Assembly: GCA_965153455.1 (NCBI GenBank)
Contig: OZ234498.1
Span: 17,856,001-17,920,000 of the forward strand
Reading direction: 5' to 3'
DNA: 64,000 bases
Origin: Sphagnum compactum
Taxonomy: Eukaryota > Bryophyta > Sphagnopsida > Sphagnales
Positions 1-12,065 of this stretch are shown here, piece after piece. The notes beneath the pieces were generated by a model that was given only the letters and a program-made list of their open reading frames with translations, had not been told where the DNA came from and ran no database searches. Positions within the stretch are counted from its first letter, which is position 1. Every line of letters begins with the position of its first letter. Both the position numbers and the translations under genes were made by a program.

Positions 1-45
1 AAAAAAATCTCAGGGTTTCCAAGCCCACGTTTATCATTTCTTACG

Positions 46-155
46 TTTAATAGAGCCACTAAGAGGCCTCACCTGCAGAAGGTGAAGGTACAAATGTAAG
101 TTAGGTGCTGGTTCACCCTGGCCCTCAAACGGGGCCTCTTAGTGGCTATATTTAA
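46..155. repeat. Short inverted-repeat element (MITE-like)
   Basis: Arms at about 46-68 and 133-155 are inverted copies; the core is AGCCACTAAGAGGCC on the left and its complement on the right, with about 25 bp of near match in total. A further one-sided copy of the core lies at 16043-16057, so the sequence is dispersed. No coding capacity is seen. This is probably a small non-autonomous DNA transposon; the exact ends and target duplication are unclear. Confidence 0.5.
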
Positions 156-386
156 CCTGAGGCAGAGTAAATTTGCACCCCGAGACCCTGATTAAGTAAG
201 CATAGGAGGGGGCAAAACTAGTGAAAGGGGATAACCCTAAAGAAAAGGTTAACCACAACATTTGTTGGGACACCAAGAGTCATTCTGTGTTCTTGTGGCT
301 GGCTTTTCATTTTTCTTTAACCTAATGTGGCTCCATTTATTAAGGTCAACATGATAAATGTAGAGGCATTTCTGGATGCAAGAAAG

Positions 387-523
387 TCCACTACAATAAA
401 AACCCTTCCCCGTGAGATTTGAACCTGCTACTTAACAATATGCCCAATAGGTAAAAAATAAAGCTTGTAGTGGGACTCAAAGTGTGCTAGATATTTATGG
501 GCTTGGCCTATTATTGTGGTGGA
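387..523. mobile_element. 137-bp MITE-like element with CACTA-like ends
   Basis: The left end TCCACTACAATAA and the complement of the right end, TCCACCACAATAA, match at 12 of 13 positions and resemble plant CACTA termini (CACTACAAGAAA). The interior contains, on the minus strand, GGTTCAAATCT, which fits the pol III B-box consensus, but no matching A box is seen. Too short to encode a protein. Confidence 0.4.
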
Positions 524-1780
524 GTAAAACAGAGAGCTGTGGCTACTTTGCATTGGACATGTGCAGAAAAAGAACATTTGAGTTGTAACTTGTAAGTTGC
601 CATGTGACACCGTATTAGGGAGTGTGTTTGTATGCAATGAGCCAAAGCGTGCATTCATCTTGGGTCTGTTGTCCATGAAGAGTTATTTGAAATCCCTTTC
701 ACTTTAGCAATTTGTTCCAACTACAAAAAAAGAAACTTGATCCTTGTGGTCTGCTGCTATAATAATTTTGGTTGTGAAGAATTATTTGGAAAGTCCCCTT
801 TGATGATTTTGGCAGTTCTAGTATCTAGTAGCTAACATGAGTGGCAGGCCTCATAATTATGCCAGGTTAACCTACACAATGGATATATGTATAATTTTTT
901 TGTTGACAATTGTACCATCTCTCATTAAATCCTCTCATTCTTCATACAGGATTGGGTACTGAAAACGTGCTGACAAAATCGCCTAGCCAAGATCTATTCT
1001 TGTTCCTAGCACCACTAATAAAATGTTTGTCTTTGCTCATCACATCTTATGAAGATTTGGTTTGAGAACTTGTGCAGGAAAGGTCTGATTTTTTTTGGCT
1101 CCGTCTATTTGGTGTGTAAATTCATGTTCAAGAAAACTGAACAAGCAGGAAGGTGGAGAGGCTTTAACCAATAAGACCAAAAACAAGACAACAAAAAGGA
1201 ATATATATACATATACTTTGTATATGTAATTCACTAAATTAACCAGACTCAAGGATGGATTAGAACCTTGCAAAAGCAAACTATGGCAGGGCCTAGAATC
1301 ATGCAGAAAGTGGGAATGAGTATTGTAAAGGCAACAGTCCTAGTTACCTTCACTACCGCCGAAGGTGCAAAAGAAGGAATTATTCAGATCTGATGCAAAT
1401 GTATTGTTTTTAAAAAAAGGTGGATTCTTGTTGTAAGAATATCAGATACAAATCTCACACTTTGATTTTAATATAACATATTAATTCTTCAAAAGGTATC
1501 CGTTTATTTTGAGGCTTCCAGTGAAAGCACCCGCATTCTGAGAACTGCCCAGAGTCAGCAGATAGAGTGCACGATTTCCTGGTTGTGTGATTCTTCCATT
1601 TGACTTCTAGGTTTTTTGAATGCAAAGAGTATGGTTATGGCCCTTAGGTGAGTAACATGATGTCCAGGCTTGGAACCCAGCCTTTTCTAGAATGGCCCAT
1701 GGAAGGAAGTTACATGGGAGCAATGTTTGGTTGGCAAGAATATTTACAGGCCTATTACGAGGTTTTCAACGATTTGGCAT
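524..1780. other. No recognisable feature
   Basis: AT-rich sequence with short chance frames only. No repeat pair, splice-site pair or RNA gene was recognised. Confidence 0.5.
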
Positions 1781-1805
1781 TGTGGGCCAAGACTTGGCAA
1801 TGTAG

Positions 1806-2000
1806 ATTATTTGGAATGAGCACAATGAGAAGATTTTCAATCAAGTCATATGGTCAAAGGAAAATGTTAAAGAGATAGTTTGGTCTCACCTTATTGACTA
1901 ACATAGCTTGGAATAGAGTAGTGATTAGATCAATTCGACAAGGTTGGACTAAAGAGGAGATCACATTTAGGGATTTTGATAATAGTTGGGGCACAAGGTT
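1806..2000 (+). pseudogene. LINE reverse transcriptase 3'-end relic
   Basis: One frame from 1806 reads IIWNEHNEKIFNQVIWSKEN and then VKEIVWSHLID. After a one-base shift it continues as IAWNRVV..IRQGWTKEEI. The order IxWxERN...W...IWxxLIDY..IAWNRV is typical of the C-terminal zf-RVT-like tail of plant non-LTR (L1-type) polyproteins. A stop codon just before the block and the frameshift show that it is dead. The upstream RT domain is not recognisable. Family knowledge supports the class; the match is by eye, so confidence is moderate. Confidence 0.5.
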
Positions 2001-2009
2001 TGTCAAATT

Positions 2010-3190
2010 TGCAATAGGAAACGTCCTCGAGTTCAGTAGTATTAGCCCAAAGTGGGTAGCTTTTGGTGACTCTTTGCTGAGGTCCCTTGTGGGCCATTCC
2101 CATGCTAAATCTCACCTCGCTATTACGACATTCTATTATATGACAACCTTGATTATGTGACGAAATTGTGCATAGTCCACCATAATATGACTCTGACACA
2201 CAATAATAAAATAATCAAAAACCTGAATTTGTGATATGGTAGAGACAATAGATGCTAAAAAATGATGGGACCCACACCATAATTCAGCCACTTGTAAGTG
2301 GGAGCCTTATGAGAACTTTAACTTTAAAGAAAATTGACAAAACACTTAAGAATAACAAGAGCTGTTTTAGGGTTCCAAAGTCCTTGTGAACTTCACTAGT
2401 TCTCTATGGTACATATTGTTCTTGCATCTATTTCTTGGACTATTGCTTGTAGTTGTTGGCACTCTCCTTCCATAAGGCACATCCTTCATGGACCCCACAA
2501 AGTATTGCTGATGACTTTAATCAAAGATTTTGTAACCAATTGAAAAGAAATATTATTCCTCAAATCATCAAGGGTTTTGGAAAAATATTACATATAACAA
2601 GTACAGCTACAAAGAAGTGAAAAGAGCCATGAAAGCATAATTCTCAAAATTTGAAACAATATTATTAACATGGTTTAAGCAGGTACATGTTTTATATTCC
2701 AATCTTTGATGTGATGAAATTATGGGTGTTTGTTGTGCATAATATATAAATGTTTGTAATAGTACTAGGCGAACACAAACTTTTAACAAATATTTGAAAC
2801 TTCAAATGTGAAATGTTTGGAAAAGATAAATTCTTAATTATCCCAAGCTAGCTTGACAAATTTTATCACAATTTCATTTTTTCCCCAATTGCGTCTTTGC
2901 ATTATGAGATATGTTAATGAGAAAGGCCATAATCTTTCATGAATCACTTTTTATACAACTTGCAAATGATCCCAACAAAGTTGAGAAATAGTAAAGCTTT
3001 AAGATCTCACAAGGATGGTTAGACAAATTTAAAAGGAGACACAACATTGGTTCAAGCATAACAGTTGTTAATTTTGTTTCTATTTCAAAAAAAAAAAAAC
3101 AATGTTTTCAGGTTAATGAATTTTAATCTAAATGATTTTTTTGTGATTGCCAAATGTTTCATTAGTCATAAAGTGAATAGAAGTGATAGG
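2010..3190. other. No recognisable feature
   Basis: AT-rich intergenic sequence; only short chance frames are present. No repeat or gene could be supported. Confidence 0.5.
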
Positions 3191-3480
3191 CAATATGTCA
3201 TTGACTAGTGTTTTTTTAATCAAACTTCCTTTTTGCTCATCAAATGTGCCCATTCATTTTCAGAATTGAGGAAGTTTTCATGTTGATAGTTTAAAAACAA
3301 AAGGGATCTTGGAGTTGATGAAATTCTTGTTCATTACACATGTAGATGCATTTGGTTCAAACACATTTTTAGCAACCAAATTTATGTATTTTACATATGG
3401 CACATGTTTGTTCAAGAAAAGTTTTTCATTTTGAGGTGTGAAGGGGATGGATGCATTATATACATGATATAAAATCAATT
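3190..3480 (+). repeat. Dispersed repeat R1, copy 1
   Basis: Shares an ordered series of blocks with 33690-33975 on the + strand and with 45600-45870 on the minus strand, including a block close to GCATAATATATATGATATAA. Identity is low and broken by indels, so these are old copies of one interspersed element. No coding frame is conserved between copies. The element class is unknown. Confidence 0.55.
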
Positions 3481-4194
3481 CACTAGTTATTTTGATTCAT
3501 GTGTTATATGTTCTAAATAAGGTGTATTGACTCTTAGGCTCAATTTTCCATAGTTTGTATAGTTCATAAAATGGGATTGATAAACATTTTTCAAATAATG
3601 TAAAAAAGAATATGCAACCTTGAAATGTATACTTTGTGTTGAAATGTAAGTTAAAAGCACACTAAGGTCTAGTGTTTTTTATTTATTTTTGTGATGTAGC
3701 ATGAAAGGCAATGATCCCACAAAATATTTTAACATTAAAGGCAACAAGTTTTGAAAATTTTATCAAAATAGTAAAAACTTAATTGAAAATTTCCCTAAAG
3801 AGTAAAGTCTAATGAAAACTCTTATGTGACTAATGCAAACTAACACCTTAATCCTCATCTAATAATAATGTGTGACAAATTGGAACTAAAAATTCCTATT
3901 AAGGTGGTTATGCCTCCCCAACAGAAGGCAAAATTTTGCATTAGTTCGCCAAAAAAAAGGTTATTAGGGTTTAGAACTCACTTTAAACAAAAAAAATTAT
4001 AATGTAAATAATTATTACAATATATTTATAGTAGTTTTGGCGACATGCACTATAAAAAAATTGTATATTATTGCTTAGATTTGTGATTAATTTATACCCT
4101 TGACCTTGGCCTTGGTCAAAAGGTCCTTTATTATTGCACCACATCTTCAATAAACAATACTTTGTGTTAACCTATTATTATGATCTTTTTTTCT
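3481..4194. other. No recognisable feature
   Basis: AT-rich sequence without supported genes or repeats. Confidence 0.5.
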
Positions 4195-4545
4195 TAACCT
4201 ACCTAAGTAGCCTAACTTAACTAGCCTAACTAACTTATGTATCTAGCCTAGCCTACATAAAGCCTAGTTAACTACCTAAACTAGCTAACTTAACCTTGTT
4301 TAACTAGCTTAAAGCTACCAATTCCAGCCTACCTACTTAGCCTACTTACCTACACCTAGAACTACTAATTAGTCTAGCCTACCTACCTAAATACCTACCT
4401 AGTGTAATTGCTTTTGTAGTTTAATCTATCTAGGCTACTTATTTATCTACCTAATGTAGCTACTTTTGTAAAATAATGTACCTAGGCTAGTCATTTATTT
4501 AAATTAATTACCTACCTACCTACCTAGCCTAGCCTACATAGCCTA
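4195..4545. repeat. Degenerate CCTA/TACC tetranucleotide tract
   Basis: A long stretch made almost entirely of variants of CCTA, ACTA and CTAAC words, ending in an ACCTACCTACCTACCTAGCC run near 4511-4530. Related tracts occur at 5581-5655, 8260-8372, 11816-11935, 18035-18186 and 39120-39215. Probably a decayed microsatellite-like repeat, in two cases carried inside CACTA-like elements. Confidence 0.65.
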
Positions 4546-5580
4546 TGTTAAAGGAACAATTACTAGATTAAAAATTGTGGTTACTTTTTACTATTTGTTA
4601 AAGTTTGGTGATTTAGAATTACTAGAAATAGGTGGGAGTGATTGAAAATACTATTTCCATTTTTTTAAGAGTTTTAATTGACTTTTAACCTCCATAATTT
4701 AAAAAAATGTTGTATAAGAACATTAGGTGGTTTAAAAGTAAGAGCTTGGTTGATTTGCTCAACTACCTACCTTAGTTAAATAAGAGGTCGGTTAAAAAAT
4801 CTATGGGGTAGAAAAATCAAAGCAAAAATTAGTGGATCTAAACTTGTTGTGGTTGCCACTTGGGTAGGAAGTAAGTAAGATCACCTCACCTATTTAAGGA
4901 GTTGATTTCAAGTCATGTGGAGGTGTGGTTTTGTTGTTGGTGTAAGTTCATAAGAATAATAATGGAATAAAGGTTACAAGAGTAGTAGTAAGCTATTATA
5001 TTGATCTAATATTTCTATATTTTATGGTTGTGCAAAAAACAAGGATTACATCTTCATTTTTTGTGTGTTATTTTCATTACTAGATTGTTTGTTACTTAGG
5101 TGCAAATAGGTGTGAAAGTCATTCTATGCAACAGTGTTAAATCATAGCAAAAAGGTTTCAAAAGAATCACTATGAAAGTTGTTACAATGTTAGAATTTAA
5201 ATCTACCAAGGATTAAAGTAATAACTTATCAAAAGCAAACTCCATCATAGTATATTAAAATGAAGTGTTGTTTATTCCAATAAATTCCTATAATATGTTA
5301 ACTAACTACTATAAAACTTGCCCCTTGAATATTTAGGTGTATTAGTTTTTTTTCTTTATTTGCAAATCCAATGGTTCTATGCCTCCTAAAATATTTTGGC
5401 ATTAAAGAACTCCTAGATAGTAACTCCAAATTTGATGAAGTTTGTTGTGTTAGAATCTAAAATAGGCAACCTATCTATTGTAATATTTATTTTGACAAGT
5501 TATAGTTCTCAATAAGATTGATTTGTTACTTTCCACCTAGTTATTTTGTCCTAATAAGTTGTTGGGAAAAACTAAGTTTT
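4546..5580. other. No recognisable feature
   Basis: AT-rich sequence without supported genes or repeats. Confidence 0.5.
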
Positions 5581-5655
5581 CAACCTACCAACCTAACTTA
5601 ACTACGTAACTAGCCTAGGTATTTATTAAACCTACCTACTTACCTACCTACCTAT
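5581..5655. repeat. CCTA/TACC tetranucleotide tract
   Basis: CTACCAACCTAACTTAACTA followed by ACCTACTTACCTACCTACC-type units. Same composition as the tract at 4195-4545. Confidence 0.55.
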
Positions 5656-7182
5656 TAATTATTAAACTCCTTAACATTTTTGTCCATCTATTCATCGAAA
5701 TGTACAACTTAATCATAATAAACAATTATGTTTGGAATTTAAAACTGAACACATAAGCTCAATAGGTGCATTTTCTCTATTAGGAAGCACAAGCACCAAT
5801 TTCATAAAATCCTTATAAGGAATGGATGAGGCAATCAAATTGATGTGGCACAACATGATTGGTCAATCAAAGATAATATTTTCATAATCATGATTTACAA
5901 GTTGCCAATAAAATAATTTAATTCTTATGACCCAAAAAAATGTTGCATTCTCATATGTGAAAGTTTCATTTAAAAACAATCCCATAAATATGTCATAAAT
6001 AAAATTTTCAAGACCTTTTAAAATTTCATTAAGTAATGAAAGAATTGTTTTACAAACACATTATTGTGCTTTTGTATCTCCTATTCTTATTATCATCATT
6101 GTTTACTTTGGATTCTAGTGACATAATACATAGTGAAAAGCTCCAATCGAAAAAAATTCAAGATTCTAACAATGTATTCATTTTGAAGCCATAAACCTCC
6201 AAATCTAATTAGTAGTTATGCCAAAGGTGGCTCCTAAAAGAGAGAATGCACCCCAACAATACATATGGGTGTAATCAAACTATAATGAACCATTTATCAT
6301 TGTCACCAATGCTTAATTTTGCTTAACTTATTTCATGATCTTAAAACTTTGGATGAACTTCTAGATTAATGTTCCTAAGGTATTATGGGAACTTTTGGAT
6401 AAATTTGAAATGAATTTAATGAATATGAAATAGCAAAAAAGACTTTTAAAACCATGTCACTAATGTTTAAAAGATTATCTTTGTTGCTTAAAAGACTTTT
6501 TTTTTAATTTCAAAAAAATAAAAATAATTTTTTTAAGGGAACTTTTTTGGGTACACCTTTAAATAATAGTATAATGATTTTTTTTCTTGGTCATAATAAT
6601 TAAATCAAACAAAAAGTCAATCTATAAAGGATCATTCTAGGTCAAAACAAGAAATAATGAACTAAAGACCATGTCAAACATGTCAAATAAACTACAATTT
6701 TGTTACATGTTCCTATGTGGTGCCATTTTAATGACACGTTAATCATGGAAAATTGTGTTTGATCACTAATATGGATGCGTTATCAAATCTAAATTGAATC
6801 ACTAAATGTTTCAATTTTGATTTTTTTTTAAACGAAGGATGTTTAAAGTTTAGAAATGCTCCATCAAGCAACATTACTTTCACAAAAAGCACTTTGATTT
6901 TCATGATTTACAAACTCTTTGACATTCAAATTTTTGTAAGAATAAAGGACTAGTATACACACCTAAAAAACATTCAAAATACAAGAAACCAATAATTTTA
7001 TGTTAGTCAAAACAATAGATCTTGAAGTTCATAAGTCTTTTGCAACATGTAAATATGGTGAAATGTATATGGTGTTTAAAACAAAGTTTTAGCTTATAAT
7101 AAAAAAAACTAAACCTTTAAATAGTTAACATGTTTTCGTATAATTTGAAACTATGATCAAGTTTCAAGATGAAACATAAAAC
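5656..7182. other. No recognisable feature
   Basis: AT-rich intergenic sequence; frames are short and lack family signatures. Confidence 0.5.
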
Positions 7183-7984
7183 CACTTATAGGAAAAAGGC
7201 CAAGATGTAACCAATTGATTTGTGACTACATGCAACTAATTGTTGCTTGCAATTAACCTTCGTTGTTTTTGCAACTACAAATCACAATACACATTCGTCA
7301 CATTTTTGCAACTATGTTGCAATTATTAACTTCTTCATTCTTCCAATGGGATGAGTTTTTGCATTATTTTCATCCTAAAAGGCCCTTGATTGGCCCATTA
7401 GTTGTAATAATGACCAAAGACTAATAACTATAGTTATGTATACATTAATTTATGTATGTTTGTACTTTTGTATAAAGTAAATTATTTGTTTTATGTTATG
7501 GTAACTAACAATTGTATATAATAATCTTGTTTCATGGTTTAATTGGACTTGGTTTGAAAAAATCTTAAAATATATTAACCTCACATTAAGGTATATGTAA
7601 AGGTGGCAATACATCAACCATACATGAATGTATGTATGTATATCTTGAGATCATCCATTAATATGTTAGTATTATATTTTACAATAATTATTATTTTGTT
7701 TATAGTAGTTATTGTAATTATTGTAATTATGATAATTACAAGAATTAAAATATTAAAAATACTAGGATAAAATATAATAATTAAGATAATTATAGTTAAT
7801 AGTCAATAAATATTAAATATTAAATATTTTCTTTCATAATTTAATATTTGGTTGGTTAATTATATAATTATGTAATTAAAAATTATTAATGAATTATAAC
7901 TAATAAATAATTAGTTAATTATCTAGGTTTTTAATTAACTAATTAGTTAGTTAATTATTCACTTACATAGTTAATTACATAATT

Positions 7985-8130
7985 TGCAAAGGCAAAAATA
8001 AAATGAAGGATATGGGTTAAACCTTTTTCTTGCAAGTAGGTTGTGATCAAACTTTCTAGTGGCAAACTAATTTGCAACTTCAAAATTTACCCCATATGTT
8101 TGTCTTGCATTCCCATCTTCAAAACTCTAT
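7985..8130. repeat. Degraded hairpin inside CACTA-like copy 1
   Basis: The two halves are weakly inverted (ATATGGG..TAAA..TTGCAA against its complement). Outer and inner blocks correspond to the far better preserved hairpin at 18293-18450 in the other copy, for example CCCATATGTT and TTCCCATCTT. Here the arms have diverged strongly. Confidence 0.5.
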
Positions 8131-8259
8131 AAATAAGGTGTCTACTTTTACATTTTCATATTCAAAAACATGGGCCATATAGGATGAACCAATCAAAAAA
8201 GGTTTGACCCAAAATTAAATAACAATACTCATGTACGTACCCCTTAACTTATCACTATC

Positions 8260-8372
8260 CTAACTAACCTACCTACCTATTTACGTCCTTATTTAAATAA
8301 ATATTTAGCAATGGGTAGGTAAGTAGGTAGGCAGGCAAGTAGGTATTTAAACTAAGTAAATAGGTAGGTAGA
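8260..8372. repeat. Inverted TACC/GGTA tetranucleotide tract
   Basis: Starts with ACCTACCTACC on the + strand and ends with GTAGGTAGGCAGGC and TAGGTAGGTAGA, so the strand sense flips in the middle. The tract at 18035-18186 in the other CACTA-like copy has the same arrangement. Confidence 0.6.
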
Positions 8373-8936
8373 TCATTTGCACTTTCACTAATTGCCACAT
8401 GCAACCAAAATGAAATGCCATGTGTGCAAATCGAAAACATCATTTGTTGGATGATTGAAATATATCTAGATTTTTTTATTAAAAATAGTAAAATATTATT
8501 AATGTTCCATGTGGCATTATCCCATTAAAAAATCACCCTAAAATGTGGGAACTCTTGGCCATACAATTGAAATAATCTAAATCTAAAAACCAATGTTTTG
8601 GATTAAGTCTAGCTTATTTTTAATTTTGAAAAATTGAAAATAATTTATAGTTCAATAGTTGTCTTATGTAACATGTAGGGATCAACACGTGGTGTGATTT
8701 TGAATGTTAACAAAATAGTTGCATGGTTAATTGCAAATGCTTATACAATTGTGGTAGATATATGTATTCAAATTCATTCATATTTTGATGATGTCATCAT
8801 GATGTCATGTCATTTGCAACTAATGATTGCTTGTAACTTGTTTTAGATGACTAAGGAGATTTTAGTCACAAATTGTTGTATGCAATTAACATTTAACCAC
8901 AAACCCCAATTACAAATTGGGGTTTTTCTTTTAGTG

Positions 8937-10170
8937 AATCTAGAAAAATTTGTACCCTTTTGAAAATTTATATTTATTGAAAAATAATTACCACAACACA
9001 TTTGAAATATTGAAAAATTTATTTAATAACAAGTTGCAAAATATTTCATTCAAAAATTTGTTTTTATGCGAAAACTTCTTTGGCAAAATACCTCAAATAA
9101 ATTATCGTTTTTAATCTAGAGTAAACACATTGGTTCAGACCCTTTTAAGAATGCTTTACCATAAACAATTTAATCCTTGATCCGAATGGTTCCATATATT
9201 TAATTTACACACATATGTTAATTGTAAAAGCAATTTTTTTATCATCTATCGTTGGATGAAATCAACAATGGTTTACATAAATTCATTTCTTATCCACCTT
9301 TTCATCCAAAATGCATAACAATCATAGCAAATAATCACATTTGCAACAAATTGCACATGAAATTTTTGTGACTAGGGGAGATGTAGGATTATAACAATTG
9401 TAATTGCAAAATTAATTGATTTGAACACTAGTTTCATCAATAGTCACAAACATAGGGTCAAAATGAATAAGATTTCTTGTAGTGATACAATTTTACTTGC
9501 AAACATTTAAAATGGTTCCATCCCAATCAAATTATCAAAAAATAACAATCACTTTATTAAATATTGAGTAGTCAAGACCTAAAATGGTGGTATATATAAT
9601 GTATACATCATTTATCACATATAAATTAGAGTTGTTTTGTGATGCTAGGATGTCTATGCTTTTGGTTTCATGCCACATTGATAAACATAAGTTAGATGGG
9701 AAAAAAACGCAATGCCAAACTCATGCATGTGTTTTTTCATTTCAAGGTGGTTTTTGAAAAGAAAACTAAAATCATAATACATTTAGGGCTTATGGGTAAG
9801 CAAAAAACATTGTTTGGTGAATGAAGTACATTAGGAATTTTTTAAAAACTTGTTAATCTCAATGGATTTTGTTGGTTTGTATCTATTATATCATTCACCA
9901 CCCAAAATTTCATGCAAAAATACCACCTACAACCCCATTTTTTGAAATATAATTCTATTTTTTCATACTCTATGATGAGTAGCATGTTGTGATAAATATT
10001 TTCATAGATTTTGAAACTCCATCATTTATCATTTTTTTGTAATGATTAACCCAAGCTCCAAGTTAATCAAATGTTCTTGAAATTCACAAGACTAATTCCA
10101 ATGTTGAAGGGTGCATTTTGACCAAAAATATATCAAATGTTGCAAAACAATATTTATGACTAAATGTTTT
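8937..10170. other. Intergenic; isolated CACTA-like end at 9473-9484
   Basis: TTTCTTGTAGTG at 9473-9484 is a close match to a plant CACTA 3' terminus, preceded by TAGTCACAAACATAGGG-type subterminal sequence. No separate left end was found, so this may be a truncated element abutting copy 1. Nothing else is recognised. Confidence 0.35.
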
Positions 10171-10802
10171 GGGGACCCTAATGAGTGAAAGTATGATTGG
10201 GTGGTACCACAAGGATCACCACATTATCATTTTCTTGGACCACCTTAACTTTATGAATGTAGTATCTTTTTTTGGTACAATATTTGATTTATTTTTTCAA
10301 TATTCTTACATTATGCACATCATGGGTTTCTAGTCAAAATTTGGACATGTTTTGATGTTCTTATGCATTTCCTATATGAAAAGTTTGAAAAATGTCAAGA
10401 ACAAACATTGAAAATAGGAACTATGTAAGAATTCTTTACAACCTTGTATAATTGAATTTCTTGTTGAAAAAGATGCCCATGACATATGCCTAAAAAGAAA
10501 TCCAATAACAATGTTAAAATGTGTACGTTACATTTTGGATTACGGTTGAACATCAAAAAAAGTACTCATCAAAGGGTCACATGAATAAGGAATTGAAATT
10601 TTTTAATAAAAAATTCAACTTTGATTGCTAGTTATAAGGCTTGTCAAATAATATATGTTTGTAGTGCCTATTGATTTATTTTTTAAAAGAAAAAGTATAT
10701 ATTTTAAAATTAACAAATATTTCCTAACCATTTTTGAAAAATTCCTTAAGTGGTTCCTAGTGGTACCACCCAATCACAATTTCACTTTGTAAACCAGTCC
10801 CC
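10171..10802. mobile_element. 632-bp TIR element
   Basis: Terminal arms 10171-10210 and 10760-10802 are inverted copies. Both start with GGGGAC, then have AGTGAAA, and share TGATTGGGTGGTACCAC (17 bp identical) plus weaker inner matches. The interior is AT-rich and has no transposase. A non-autonomous DNA transposon is the simplest reading; no clear target-site duplication is visible, so the superfamily is open. Confidence 0.6.
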
Positions 10803-12030
10803 TGGGGAACATGTCTGAGCCATGAAGTTAGCCTTTGCTCCTGCTCCATCACAGGGATGACCATTACTCAAGTCAGTGGATGAATGCCAATCCAAGAGCC
10901 ATGGCTCAAGCCCTTTTGGGGCGGGCGGTGGGGGGGGGTTTAGGGTGTGTCACTCTTTGTATTTTCTGGATAACCGGCCATGTTCGCGGCATATCATTTT
11001 GTTACCAAATTATTATCTACCCTTGTCTATTTATGAAATATGATCATTTTCACCATTGACAAAAATCTAAGCTATATTTTCAAATGTCTTGTTTATATAA
11101 TAATTGATTTGAAAAAAATTAAACATTGGATGATGTATGTATGGAAATGCTGAGAATCAGGAAGGATAATGAGATGAATGGAGGCTTGGAAAACTTAATA
11201 TTTTGAGAAAGTTGATATCTAACAAAACTGATGATAGAAATCAAAGACATGGAAGATGGAAAAATTCAAGAAAGACATTAATCGATATGCAAAGGAAAGT
11301 CTGACCGAGGAATGAAGGATCGAGGGCTTTCAAAAACGTTACTAAGCAATGGGACCACTAGTGGGAATTAATGGAAGTGGAAACCATTTCATGGAAAATC
11401 TATATGATTATGAAATTTTGTTCTCACATTATAGGATTCAAACCACATATTTGATTTCAATTTAGGTCACATCACGTTGAATAAAAAATTAATCTTTTAA
11501 AAATCTTCTCTCTGAGGTTGATATGGTTTCATGACTTTCTTTATGTAATTGATACACAAAAGTTTTATATGTTTTCTTTCAATGGGTGAAGATTGAAATT
11601 TATATTATAGAATTAATGAAAGTGGAAATGATTTCATGAAAAATCTATGTGGTCAAAGAATTGTGTTTTGATATTGTAAGAGTTAAGGAACAAAGTATAA
11701 TATATTAATATTCCAACCCTATTTCAGTTTGATTGTCAATGGTAAGTGTGGAACAACAGAGAGCCCAAAATATCAAGCAATGGGCACCACTAGTGGGAAT
11801 GCCATGCCCCATGTACTTACCTACCTTGTCACCACCAGGTTCCTCACCTACACCCCTACCTACATAAGGACTTTACATTCCATGCCTACTTATCTATGAT
11901 ACTTACCAATGTACATAGCTAGTTACCTAGGTAGTGTGAGGTGGAAGTAATGGGGTCTATAAGACAGGTTACCATGTTGGAACCCTAGTAAGTGACTTGT
12001 GGTTCATCCACAACTGAGTCAGCAGGTTTT
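10803..12030. other. Intergenic with G-rich stretch and tetranucleotide tract
   Basis: A G-rich stretch lies at about 10917-10946 (runs of 4, 3 and 9 G followed by TTTAGGG) and could form a quadruplex. A degenerate CCTA/TACC tract occupies about 11816-11935 and shares an ordered block with 39120-39215 (ACATTCC, CTTAT, ATGATAC). No gene is recognised. Confidence 0.45.
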
Positions 12031-12038
12031 CAGTGGAT

Positions 12039-12065
12039 GGTGCACTGGTGGGTCTTGCTTCACAT
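12039..12065 (+). repeat. Dispersed GGTGCACTGGTGG motif
   Basis: One of eight copies of a 20-40 bp motif whose consensus is GGTGCACTGGTGGGTGCTGG followed by TTCACTCTGGCC. Here the second half is degraded. Confidence 0.5.

Larger units (their letters stand above)
7183..8936 (+). mobile_element. Non-autonomous CACTA-like element, copy 1
   Basis: The left end CACTTATAGGAAAAAGGCC and the right end TTTCTTTTAGTG resemble plant CACTA (En/Spm) termini. The first ~45 bp match the inner end of the inverted copy at 17604-20295 (both read GGCCAA-ATGTAACCAAT). Subterminal regions are rich in short TTGCAACTA-type words in both orientations, typical of CACTA subterminal repeats. The interior holds a tetranucleotide tract (8260-8372) and a degraded hairpin (about 7985-8130). 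Flanking trinucleotides AAC and AAT agree at two of three bases. It encodes no transposase, so mobility would depend on an autonomous relative. Confidence 0.6.
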
